Origin: Myxococcota bacterium
Lineage (GTDB): Bacteria; Myxococcota; XYA12-FULL-58-9; JALHOP01
Assembly (NCBI GenBank): GCA_022842935.1
Contig: JALHOP010000003.1
Span: 186,001-250,000, forward strand
Direction: 5' to 3'
Length of the DNA: 64,000 nt
In this document: positions 25,483-34,014 of the stretch, one piece after another
Position numbering within the stretch: position 1 is the stretch's first letter
Layout: every line of letters starts with the position of its first letter
The notes under the pieces: model-generated
Told to the model about the DNA's origin: nothing
Databases searched by the model: none
Seen by the model: only the letters and a program-made list of their open reading frames with translations
Made by a program: the position numbers and the translations under genes

Positions 25483-26823
25483 TTGGACCCGTCAGCAGCG
25501 ATCGTTGAGTGCATCGTCGTCCTCGCGCTGATTCTGGTGAACGGCTTTTTCGCCATGGCCGAAATGGCCATCGTCTCTTCGCGCAAAGGGCGTCTCAAGC
25601 AGGCCGCCGACGAGGGGAAGAAGGCTGCCGCGGCTGCCCTCAAGCTCGCCGAAGACCCGACGCTATTTCTCTCGACCGTGCAAACCGGCATTACCTTCGC
25701 TGGCATCTTCGCAGGTGCGTACGGCGGCTCGACGATCGCCGGACGTTTGGCGCCGGGAGTGGAACCGTGGCTTGGCCAGTACGCTTACGCGGTTAGCTTC
25801 GGCGCCGTCGTCACCATCATCACCTTCCTGTCGGTCTCGCTGGGCGAGCTCGTCCCCAAGCGCCTCGCGCTCATCCATCCCGAGCCGATCGCGATGGCGA
25901 CAGTCGGGCTGCTCAACTTCGCGACCAAGGTCTTCAAGCCTTTCGTGAAGCTGCTCTCGTTCACGACCAACATCGTGTTGCGCTTGTTGCCCGAGAAGAA
26001 CCCGGAAGAGCCCTCGGTGACCGACGCCGAGATCACTCAGCTCATGGAACAGGGCGCCGAGTCGGGTCACTTCCACGAGGCTGAGGCCGAGATCGTGACC
26101 ATGGCGCTTCGCCTCGGCGACCGCCGTGTCTCGTCGCTCATGACCCCGCGCGCGGTCATGGACTACCTCGACGTCGAGGAGTCCGACGATGTCACGCGCC
26201 GCAAGATCATCGAATCGCCCCATTCACGCTTCCCGCTCGCCCAGGGCGGACTCGAGCACACGCTCGGCATCGTTCAGGTGAAAGACCTCCTGGCGACGCT
26301 CCTCGCACGCGAGAAGATCGACTTGAAGGCGTCCGTTCAAGCGGTTCCGTTCATTCCGCAGAACGCTCAAGCGCTCAAGGCGCTCGAGTTGTTCAAAAGC
26401 TCTGGCGCCGCCATGGCTATCGTCGTCGATGAATACGGCGCCATTACTGGCCTGCTAACCTTGAATGACATCCTCGAGGCGCTGGTAGGCGACATCGCCG
26501 ACGCAGACGCCGACGAAGACCTGGGCGCCGTGAAGCGCGACGACGGCTCGTGGCTCGTCGACGGCATCTTGCCCATCGATCAGCTCCGCCATTTGCTCGA
26601 GATGAACGAACATCTGCTCGACGGCGAGCACAACACGGTCGCGGGCTTCATGCTCACGCACTTGAACCGCATCGCCAAGGTCGCCGACCACGTCGAGGTG
26701 GAAGGCTACCGATTCGAAGTGGTCGACATGGACGGCCGCCGTATCGACAAGGTTCTGGTGGTGCCGCCGCCGCCCACGCAGGCGGAGCAGCAGGGCAACA
26801 CGGTCGAATCTGGCGGCAGTTAG
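25483..26823 (+). CDS. HlyC/CorC (CNNM-type) DUF21-CBS membrane protein
   Basis: 446 aa from TTG 25483, which has GAGGAG ten bases upstream and yields the typical M-D-P-S start; the frame is open back to GTG 25414. The DUF21 membrane domain has about four hydrophobic segments with the conserved N-G-F-F-A-M-A-E-M-A-I-V-S-S-R-K motif and G-E-L-V-P-K-R-L-A-L. A CBS pair (L-M-T-P-R-A-V-M-D-Y through V-V-D-E-Y-G-A-I-T-G-L-L-T) and a CorC_HlyC end (Y-R-F-E-V-V-D-M-D-G-R-R-I-D-K-V) follow. Relatives export magnesium or cobalt or are labelled hemolysins; ion transport with CBS nucleotide sensing is the likelier role. Confidence 0.92.
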   Translation: MDPSAAIVECIVVLALILVNGFFAMAEMAIVSSRKGRLKQAADEGKKAAAAALKLAEDPTLFLSTVQTGITFAGIFAGAYGGSTIAGRLAPGVEPWLGQYAYAVSFGAVVTIITFLSVSLGELVPKRLALIHPEPIAMATVGLLNFATKVFKPFVKLLSFTTNIVLRLLPEKNPEEPSVTDAEITQLMEQGAESGHFHEAEAEIVTMALRLGDRRVSSLMTPRAVMDYLDVEESDDVTRRKIIESPHSRFPLAQGGLEHTLGIVQVKDLLATLLAREKIDLKASVQAVPFIPQNAQALKALELFKSSGAAMAIVVDEYGAITGLLTLNDILEALVGDIADADADEDLGAVKRDDGSWLVDGILPIDQLRHLLEMNEHLLDGEHNTVAGFMLTHLNRIAKVADHVEVEGYRFEVVDMDGRRIDKVLVVPPPPTQAEQQGNTVESGGS

Positions 26824-27130
26824 CTTCGCAGGCGACGCGACCCGCCTCAAGGAGAGGCGAGCAAAGGCCCTGGCCTTCGGCCGCGAGCGAACCGGGATGA
26901 CACTCGGCTGGACGGGCGCGTTCGACGCCCTCGAACTGTTGTTGGGTCCGCGTGTTGGTGGGCTGGAAGGTCTCGACGGGTATGTCCAATGACCCACTGC
27001 GGCGTTCCTGTGCAGAGGAAACCCGTTTTTTGACCCACCCGGCGACGGCTTTCGCGGTGACATGGAGTCCCGAAGGAAGGCGTACGGCCATGCTGCAAAG
27101 CGCGTGGCCGACAGGTTAGACTAAGGGGGC
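26824..27130. other. 307-bp intergenic region, possible decayed coding remnant
   Basis: No gene can be defended here. On the plus strand a 45-codon frame (26982-27119) contains H-P-A-T-A-F-A-V-T-W-S-P-E-G-R-R, which looks like one WD40-type strand set, but there is no Shine-Dalgarno sequence and no continuation. A T-rich run (gttttttg near 27025) follows an imperfect GC stem and could assist termination of the upstream gene. Otherwise I see nothing. Confidence 0.3.
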
Positions 27131-29149
27131 ATGGCGCTGGATCGAGTTGGCCAAGGACCAAGCCCTACTGCGGTTGCCGCGCCGTCGGTCCCAGTCGCCG
27201 CGCCGACAACGCCGGTGCCCGAGTCGTCCGAGGACACCGACGCCGCCAAGAAAGGACCCAATCGCAAGCTGATCCCAGGCGCGGGTCTCGAGGGTGTCTC
27301 CGGCAGCGATATCGATCGGGCGCTCAACGCAGCAACCCGGCGTGGCGCCGATCATCGCCGGCAAAAGCTCGACGATCTACGCGAGCTCCTGCGGGGGGCG
27401 ACGCCAGCACAGCTCCAGCGAATCCAGGCAGAGACCAAACACGTCGAGGTGCGAACCCTCATCGCCGAGCTCACCGCGCTCAGCGGTAACCAAGGTCGCG
27501 CAATCGGCGAGGTCATGCACGCGGAGCGTCCGGTCCCCCCGCAACTCGAGCTCGCAAGGCCCACCGCGCAGCCGGACGCGCGCATCGAACCCCGTCGCGT
27601 CGAGCCGGTCTCCCCGGAAGCTCCGACCTTCCGCCGAAACCCGAATCTGAACGCTTTAGCGAATCGGGTCACCGAGTTCGTCTTCGGGCGGGGTGGCGGA
27701 CCCGATGTTTTGCGATCGGTCTTCTATGGCCTCTCGAAGGGCGATCAAGCACGACTCGAGCGCCTCATCGGTGAGGCCATCCTGCGCGGTCCGCCCGAGA
27801 GGGCGCGGCCTGGGCAACAACAACAGCCTGCCATGACGCCGGAGCGGGCCTTCGAAGACATGTTGCAGGGACGTTTTAGCAGATTGGCCGGAGGCGCGGC
27901 GGACGCCGAGCGCAGGCTCTTTCGGGCTCTGCGCGCCAATCCCGATAGTCGCTTTTCGCTAGGCGATCAGATCTTCATGGCCGTGAAGAATCTAGGCGTG
28001 GTCGAGCAGCGCGAGAAGCTCCTCGCCCGCTTCGATCAACTCAGCCGCCGTGACCAACAAGAGCTCGCCGCAGCCTACCGCGTCCGCTACGCCGAGGAGT
28101 TTCCGCCTCGCCTGACCAGCGAGCTCAGCCGCATCCAGCCGCCCCGTGACCTCACCGGCTTCGAAGCGCACGTTCGGCTGGTCGAGGGGGAGGACCCCAA
28201 TCAACCCGAAGGTAAGCCACGCGACGCCGACCTTGCGTTCTCGGTTTGGCGCGCCTCGACGCCGCGTACGCGCTCTGACCTGCCCTATTTGTTCACAGCC
28301 CTCGAAGATGCGGTCGACGGTGATCGATTCGCCGAGGTTCGCGCACTGTATGCTCAAGCGTTGGGTGGGCCGGACATGCTCGCCGAGATTCATGGCCGCA
28401 CGCATCGGGCCGCGCGCGGCGAGGGCGGCAACCCCGATGCCTGGGCCCTGCGCATAAGCGCCATCACCGAGCGCCAGTACGACCGCTATATCGCAACGAC
28501 AGCGCAGCTCTACTTCGCTGGCGAGCTCGACGCCGACGAGATGTTGCGCGTCGTGCAGCGCTACTACGGCGAGGGTCGTGAGGTGAGCCACGACCAGCTG
28601 CGTGACGCGACGAGCCACGAGGTGATCGCGCGGTTGCGTGCGAGCGACCCGCGGCTCGACAGCGCCATGGCGACGAGTGCCGATCGCGACCTCGGCACCA
28701 TTGCTGACGATCTCCAGCGAACCCTGCTCGGCCACGGCGTCGAGCGCGGCCCGGCGGTCGCGGCGATCTTGCGTCGCGTACCAGCACGCGAGCGTCAGGC
28801 CTTCGCCGATCTCTACGCGCGGCTGCACGGGCTGTCGCTCGAAAACGCCATCGCGCGCGCCTTCACCATGCGCACGAGCGCAGAAGAAGGCCCGCTCGAC
28901 CGCGAGCTTCCTTGGCGAGCCCGTTTGCTACGCGAAGCACGCGAAGGTCCGTACGACGTCATCGACCTTTTGAACGCGGTGGCGTCACAGGCTGGCGACC
29001 CGCAAGAGCTCGCTGGCGCGCTCGAGCGAGCTCCAAGCGACCTCCGCCCACGACTGCGCGCGGCCTACGACGAGCGGTTCGGCGCTGGCGCCTTCGACCG
29101 AGTGGTCGCAAGACTCGAGGCGCGTTATCAGCGACTGCTCCGCGGGTAA
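27131..29149 (+). CDS. Large helical repeat protein of unknown function, possibly annexin-like
   Basis: 672 aa, no signal peptide or membrane segment. The first 50 residues are Pro/Ala/Val-rich and probably disordered; the rest is almost all helical. Several blocks share a pattern of about 60 residues that ends in a Leu/Arg-rich helix, x-Y-x-x-x-F/Y-G and another helix (for example I-L-R-R-V-P-A-R-E-R-Q-A-F-A-D-L-Y, and L-R-P-R-L-R-A-A-Y-D-E-R-F-G). This resembles annexin repeats, although a type II Ca loop (G-x-G-T) is not evident. It is not secreted by any visible signal and lies upstream of a lipoprotein gene on the same strand. Function unknown. Confidence 0.6.
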   Translation: MALDRVGQGPSPTAVAAPSVPVAAPTTPVPESSEDTDAAKKGPNRKLIPGAGLEGVSGSDIDRALNAATRRGADHRRQKLDDLRELLRGATPAQLQRIQAETKHVEVRTLIAELTALSGNQGRAIGEVMHAERPVPPQLELARPTAQPDARIEPRRVEPVSPEAPTFRRNPNLNALANRVTEFVFGRGGGPDVLRSVFYGLSKGDQARLERLIGEAILRGPPERARPGQQQQPAMTPERAFEDMLQGRFSRLAGGAADAERRLFRALRANPDSRFSLGDQIFMAVKNLGVVEQREKLLARFDQLSRRDQQELAAAYRVRYAEEFPPRLTSELSRIQPPRDLTGFEAHVRLVEGEDPNQPEGKPRDADLAFSVWRASTPRTRSDLPYLFTALEDAVDGDRFAEVRALYAQALGGPDMLAEIHGRTHRAARGEGGNPDAWALRISAITERQYDRYIATTAQLYFAGELDADEMLRVVQRYYGEGREVSHDQLRDATSHEVIARLRASDPRLDSAMATSADRDLGTIADDLQRTLLGHGVERGPAVAAILRRVPARERQAFADLYARLHGLSLENAIARAFTMRTSAEEGPLDRELPWRARLLREAREGPYDVIDLLNAVASQAGDPQELAGALERAPSDLRPRLRAAYDERFGAGAFDRVVARLEARYQRLLRG

Positions 29150-29266
29150 CTCGGCGTATGCGTTCCACGCGCGGATCGCTCCCTCTCGGCGCGCACATTG
29201 GGTAAGGGCTCTCCCGAACGCCGCGGCCGTAGCCGCGACCAGTTGGGCAGGCGCGCTGAGTGGGAT

Positions 29267-30307
29267 ATGCGGGCTTCAATGAGGCCGTCCTGCCCAGCTC
29301 CCTCCACCTTAGCAACCTTGTTGGCGTGCTTCGCGGCCGCCCCGTCGTGCACCAGCGGGAAGGCGGTTGTGGCGGCTGAGCCCGCGGTCGCGAGCCCGGC
29401 GCGGGCTCCTGGGTCGGCGCCAGAGCCGCCGTCCGGGACAGAGGTGCCCAACGACGTAGAGTTGACTGTGAGGGGATCGACTCTGCCTGCCGCGCTCAAG
29501 GATTGCACCAGTGTGATCCTCCCGGACCACACGAGTCCTGTCTTGCGCTGCGGCAGCCTCACTCTCGTTTCTGTGTATCAACCGTGGGCCTTCGAGAAGA
29601 GCTCAGTCGTGGATGGGCCCGGTTGGACCGCGTCCGATGATCTCACACAAAAGGCTCGGTCCATGTTCCGGGGGCTCGTGCCAAGTGCAGTGGGCGGGTG
29701 GTTGTCGCAGCCGGGCTCGGTCGCGCCCACTCCGACGTTCGTTCTGGGCGACCACCACGACCACTACGTCATTCTGTGCAACGATGACGACGCGCTCAAC
29801 ACCGTCACTGGTAAGTGCGGCGCTCTGCTACCCTCCTTCGTTGAGGCGGTGTTGAATGGTTCGGCGTACCCACCGCTCACCGTCGCCATCCAAGCGAATT
29901 GGACGCAGCACCCCGGACCGGCGGGATCAACTCAGTGGGATGGGCCAGGAGTATTTCTTCGCGTGTGGACGATCGTCGAGCCCTATAACGACCAAACCGT
30001 GCTCGCGTTCGAGCGCAATATCATTGGCGAGCCGCTGCGGGAGTTACCCGTTGATGCCCTGGTTGGTCTCATACGCGACAGTGCGCCGACCAGCCTCGTC
30101 ATGAAGGGTTTGGTGCGCGATGCCTATGGCCAAGGCAAGCGTCCCAGCGTCGTGGTGTTGTTCGATGCCAAACGCATGACGATCGGAGTCATGTGCGAGG
30201 CGGCTGAACCGCTTTGTCACGGTGGCCAACAGTGCGTCGTACCACCCGTCTGTTTGCGTGTGCTCGCGGGGTCAATCAAGCTCATGCAAGCGGACTTGAC
30301 GCCTTGA
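29267..30307 (+). CDS. Putative lipoprotein of unknown function
   Basis: 346 aa from ATG 29267; ATG 29279 is an equal alternative. The N terminus has a short basic stretch, a hydrophobic core and A-A-P-S-C-T-S-G, a lipobox whose Cys would be lipidated. A Pro/Ala/Val linker follows, then a globular part with G-D-H-H-D-H-Y-V-I-L-C-N-D-D-D-A and several Cys (C-G-A-L-L, C-E-A-A-E-P-L-C, Q-C-V-V-P-P-V-C) consistent with disulfides in the periplasm or on the surface. I recognise no family. The spacing of 117 bp from the preceding gene leaves operon structure open. Confidence 0.6.
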   Translation: MRASMRPSCPAPSTLATLLACFAAAPSCTSGKAVVAAEPAVASPARAPGSAPEPPSGTEVPNDVELTVRGSTLPAALKDCTSVILPDHTSPVLRCGSLTLVSVYQPWAFEKSSVVDGPGWTASDDLTQKARSMFRGLVPSAVGGWLSQPGSVAPTPTFVLGDHHDHYVILCNDDDALNTVTGKCGALLPSFVEAVLNGSAYPPLTVAIQANWTQHPGPAGSTQWDGPGVFLRVWTIVEPYNDQTVLAFERNIIGEPLRELPVDALVGLIRDSAPTSLVMKGLVRDAYGQGKRPSVVVLFDAKRMTIGVMCEAAEPLCHGGQQCVVPPVCLRVLAGSIKLMQADLTP

Positions 30308-30407
30308 CTCTCGGGCGTGTCGCGATTCAATCCGGGCGCCGCGACCCGATTGCACCACTGGCGAGGGAACGGTCAGACGAAGCACGCGGCTCAGGACACC
30401 GTGCTGA

Positions 30408-31790
30408 TCAGCGCGCCGCTCGCTCGATGCCCGCGAAGTAGTCGCGAGCCGCGGACCGCCCGACGCGCAGATAGGCGTCTTGAATACTGCGCAGCTCGTC
30501 CGGCGTGAACGCCCAGCGGTCACGGATGTGAGCCGCGATCTCACCATGTGGTAGCGCCGCAAGCTCGGCGAGTCGCGCTTCGGAGTCCTCGCCGCGTGCG
30601 CGGAAAACGCGCTCGACCTCGCCGCGCATGACACCAACTGTCAGCGCGTAGTTGTGGTCCGCTGGGAGGCTGCTGCCCGCCGCGAGAAATGCCATGACAC
30701 GCGCGACGTCACGCCTGTCGGTGCCGATGCTTGCGGCATCTGACATGAGCTCTTCGATCTGAATGTTCCTCGCGACTGGGACGCGAGCACTGCCGGTGTC
30801 GATTGTGTGTAAAAAGCGGCCGCTGTTGACGGTGCGCAAGAAGTCGAGCTCTTGTTGACCCGTCGCTCCTGGATGAGTCGCTCGGTAGGCCGAACGAATG
30901 GCTCCGGCGACGAGCACGTGGGTGAGCTCGTTGTTGCGGGCTGCATCGACGAGACGGTCCGGGTCGACGCCACCAGCTTCTGCTGCCGCTGCGCGTGTGT
31001 TGATGAACGCGAAGCCTCCGAGCGTATGGCCCATACTCCCGAAGTCGATCTCCGTGGCGTAGTAAGTTGCCGGTCGTCGCAGGTCGACAGACGTCTCGCC
31101 GAAAAGATTCGCCAGCACCGGCACGTCAGCTGGGAGGACGGTGTGAGCTTCTACCCCGGGGGCAGGGGCCAACTTGCCGTCGCGTAGAGTTAGCAAATCG
31201 CGCACGTCGGTCTGAAGGGTGAGGCCGATATGGACTGGGTCTCCCGCACCGTAACGCGCTTCGACGTCTAACCGCCGCGTCGCAGGATCGATTGTGACTC
31301 GGGTGTGAGCCAGGTTCGTACCCGCGACTCTGCCATCAAGGACCAGCCGTCCGCCCTCGACGCGACCCTCGAAGCTGCTCAGTGGGTCGAAAAAGGGGAG
31401 GTCCGGACCTGGAAGCTCCAACGTCGAGCGGTCGTCACTCAGGCGCACACGAAGACGCGTCATGAGCTCGGTCGCCTCTGGCGTGACGTTGTCCGCTGGG
31501 GGCGGCTCGTCTACGGGCTGGCTCACGCTCGTCAGGCCCGCTTCGGGCCGCGCCGATGGTGGCGGCGGCACAGGCTTTGTGTCTGCGGGTATCTCGGCGG
31601 TTGGCCTCCGCGGCGCCGGCTCGACAACACGATCGGGGGCGACCCTGGCATCGGGCTGATCGATTTTCGCGGGAACATCGGCGGCGTCGATAGCGGCGCT
31701 CGGCAAGCGTGTGGGCCTTGCGGTGACGGACACTCCGCTCATCTCTTCACTGTAGTCGACTGGCAAGGCGCGGTCGACTGCCACGAACAT
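30408..31790 (-). CDS. Uncharacterised protein with Pro-rich N terminus
   Basis: 460 aa from ATG 31790; ATG 31742 is an alternative. The first 110 residues are Pro/Ala/Asp-rich and look disordered. A beta-rich block of about 90 residues ([18 protein letters not shown], then R-L-D-V-E-A-R-Y-G) is followed by a helical domain with [11 protein letters not shown] and W-A-F-T-P-D-E-L. There is no signal peptide or membrane segment. The N-E-L-T-H string is not a HExxH zinc site. It is divergent from aroC, sharing a 110-bp spacer. I do not recognise the family, and no function is proposed. Confidence 0.55.
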   Translation of the reverse strand: MFVAVDRALPVDYSEEMSGVSVTARPTRLPSAAIDAADVPAKIDQPDARVAPDRVVEPAPRRPTAEIPADTKPVPPPPSARPEAGLTSVSQPVDEPPPADNVTPEATELMTRLRVRLSDDRSTLELPGPDLPFFDPLSSFEGRVEGGRLVLDGRVAGTNLAHTRVTIDPATRRLDVEARYGAGDPVHIGLTLQTDVRDLLTLRDGKLAPAPGVEAHTVLPADVPVLANLFGETSVDLRRPATYYATEIDFGSMGHTLGGFAFINTRAAAAEAGGVDPDRLVDAARNNELTHVLVAGAIRSAYRATHPGATGQQELDFLRTVNSGRFLHTIDTGSARVPVARNIQIEELMSDAASIGTDRRDVARVMAFLAAGSSLPADHNYALTVGVMRGEVERVFRARGEDSEARLAELAALPHGEIAAHIRDRWAFTPDELRSIQDAYLRVGRSAARDYFAGIERAAR

Positions 31791-31900
31791 TGGGAGTGTG
31801 CCGTGGGTCGCGGGGAGGTCGCGCCTTCGTCCCGCAGTCGTTTCCGCCTACGCCGAGGGACTTGCTAATCCAGCGCTCGCCGAAGCACTCTCGAGCGGGC

Positions 31901-33001
31901 ATGTCGCACAACACGTTCGGGCATCTCTTTCGCGTGACGACCTGGGGTGAAAGCCATGGGCCAGCTTTGGGCTGCGTCGTCGACGGATGCCCTCCCGGGC
32001 TTCTGCTCACCGAGGCCGACATTCAGAAATGGCTCGACCGCCGCAAACCCGGGACGAGCCGGTTCGTGACGCAGCGTCGTGAGCCCGACCAGGTCAAAAT
32101 ACTCTCCGGTGTGTTCGGCGACGATCGCAGTGACGGACAGCGCACGACGGGCACGCCCATCGCGCTGATGATCGAGAACGTCGATCAACGCTCGAAGGAC
32201 TACAACGCCATTCGCGACAACTACCGCCCCGGGCACGCGGACTTCACCTACGAGGCGAAATACGGACTGCGCGACTACCGCGGTGGCGGGCGCTCCTCCG
32301 CGCGCGAGACCGCAGCACGGGTCGCGGCTGGTGGTGTTGCGCGGGCGGTCTTGGGTGGCAGCATCACGATTCGCGGCGTGCTCGTACAGATTGGGCCCAT
32401 CGCCATCGATCGCGCGCGCTGGGACTGGAACGAGGTCGACAACAACCCCTTCTGGTGTCCTGACCCAGCGACCGTACCGCTGTGGGAAGAGCACCTCGAC
32501 GCTGCACGCAAGGCGGGAACATCCGCCGGCGCCATCGTCGAGGTTGTTGCCGAGGGCGCTCCGGCGGGGTGGGGCGCACCACTCTATGGAAAGTTGGACG
32601 CCGATCTCGCCGGCGCGTTGATGAGCATCAACGCGGTCAAGGCGGTCGAGGTTGGGGCGGGCTTTGCAGCAGCCGCGCTCACCGGCGAAGAGAACGCCGA
32701 TGAGATGCGCGAGTCCACGAGCGGGGTGGCGAATTTTCTGTCGAACAACGCTGGCGGCATCCTCGGCGGCATCTCGACTGGTCAGCCAATAGTCGTGCGC
32801 ATGGCCGTGAAGCCGACCTCGTCGATTCGCAGCACCCGCCGGACCGTCAATCGCGACGGCGAGAACGTCGACATCTCCACCGAGGGGCGGCACGACCCGT
32901 GTGTCGGTATTCGTGCCGCGCCGGTGGCCGAAGCCATGGTGGCATGCGTCCTTGCCGACCAGAAGCTCCGACATCGCGGACAAACGGGGCGTGACCCGTA
33001 G
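31901..33001 (+). CDS. aroC: Chorismate synthase
   Basis: 366 aa from ATG 31901, the start that gives the standard [20 protein letters not shown] opening. Family signatures include [20 protein letters not shown] and [12 protein letters not shown] (FMN and EPSP binding). The length equals typical bacterial AroC. It catalyses the last shikimate step, 5-enolpyruvylshikimate-3-phosphate to chorismate, with reduced FMN. No other aro genes are adjacent. Confidence 0.97.
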   Translation: MSHNTFGHLFRVTTWGESHGPALGCVVDGCPPGLLLTEADIQKWLDRRKPGTSRFVTQRREPDQVKILSGVFGDDRSDGQRTTGTPIALMIENVDQRSKDYNAIRDNYRPGHADFTYEAKYGLRDYRGGGRSSARETAARVAAGGVARAVLGGSITIRGVLVQIGPIAIDRARWDWNEVDNNPFWCPDPATVPLWEEHLDAARKAGTSAGAIVEVVAEGAPAGWGAPLYGKLDADLAGALMSINAVKAVEVGAGFAAAALTGEENADEMRESTSGVANFLSNNAGGILGGISTGQPIVVRMAVKPTSSIRSTRRTVNRDGENVDISTEGRHDPCVGIRAAPVAEAMVACVLADQKLRHRGQTGRDP

Positions 33002-33087
33002 CCGACGAAGGGTTCGACGTTGAGCCTGGCCTCGTCATGAACTAGCGCGCCCCACGCAGTGCGAGAAGCGCCCTGGTCCGGCGTAAG

Positions 33088-33909
33088 TCAGATGTCGCTG
33101 ATGCGGTCGATGAGCTGCGGGTGCAACACGAAGTAGTTGGCGTTGCCCTGTTCCTGGACGATGCGTCCGTCGCGCGCGAGCTCCCGCGGGTCGACGGGGT
33201 CTTCCTTGTCCCAGGCGCGCAGGGCTGCTTCTTCCTTCGGCTCGACCCTGAAGCCATAGACCGACGCGAAGTAGAAGATGCAGCGCGCAACATCACCGCG
33301 CGATTCCTTGCGCGGCATGAAGACCTCGTCACCGTCGGCATCAAGGCCGAGCACTGAGCCGCCCTTGCTCCAAACGGGCGTCGTGACGATGCCAAAAGGC
33401 GTGTTGCCCCGCTTGCCGTTGGCCTCCGAGTCGGCGACCAAGATGTTGTGCATATCGCGCTTGGCGACGCCTTTGGCACCCCGCGATTGCGGCCAGACGT
33501 GCTCGAGGTTCATATCCGCGTCGTCGGGGACCTTGCCTGCCGGCAATTTGCGGCCGGTGTAGACGCACTCGACGTCGCCTTCGACGCTGTCGATGATCGT
33601 GAAGATCAGCTCGCGCACCTCGGGATAGTCGAGCGTTCGCTTCTTCGCGAGGGCGGCGCCCCGGATCGCGCGGATGAGCGCCTGGTCGCGTAGGCCCTGG
33701 AACGGGTCGTCGGCAACCGCGCGCGCCGCGACTTTGGCCCCCTGCGTGGGGCTCCGAGCGACCGTGTCCGCGCTCGAGAAGCCGCCGCGCTGGGGCTTCG
33801 CCTGGCTACCCGCGGACGCGGTTTTCCCCGGGGCCTCGCCGCCAGGGGCGGACGCCTGCGAGCGCGTCGTGAGGTCACGACGCCCAAAAAGACTGGGCAT
33901 GGGTCGCAT
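33088..33909 (-). CDS. Endonuclease I (Bsn/EndA-like) family nuclease
   Basis: 273 aa from ATG 33909; ATG 33900 is also possible. The C-terminal 200 residues contain the core of the endonuclease I family: M-N-L-E-H-V-W-P-Q-S (catalytic His region), R-D-M-H-N-I-L-V-A-D-S-E-A-N-G-K-R-G-N and F-Y-F-A-S-V-Y. The first 75 residues are a low-complexity Ser/Ala/Gln/Gly region with no clear signal peptide, which is unusual because relatives are secreted. It may use another export route or act inside the cell. It is divergent from ggt across a 105-bp spacer. Likely a nonspecific DNA/RNA nuclease. Confidence 0.8.
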   Translation of the reverse strand: MRPMPSLFGRRDLTTRSQASAPGGEAPGKTASAGSQAKPQRGGFSSADTVARSPTQGAKVAARAVADDPFQGLRDQALIRAIRGAALAKKRTLDYPEVRELIFTIIDSVEGDVECVYTGRKLPAGKVPDDADMNLEHVWPQSRGAKGVAKRDMHNILVADSEANGKRGNTPFGIVTTPVWSKGGSVLGLDADGDEVFMPRKESRGDVARCIFYFASVYGFRVEPKEEAALRAWDKEDPVDPRELARDGRIVQEQGNANYFVLHPQLIDRISDI

Positions 33910-34014
33910 GGCGTCGGTTTTCGGCGGGTTTGGCGAGCCGACCTGCAAATCGGCTGAGCGAGCGGGTGTCTGCACGCGATTGCCCACTCCGTCCAGAAGC
34001 GCTATCCGGCTCCT

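Noticed and set aside
30408-31790. N-E-L-T-H string as a possible zinc protease motif
   Set aside because: It lacks the HExxH spacing and a downstream Glu or His ligand.
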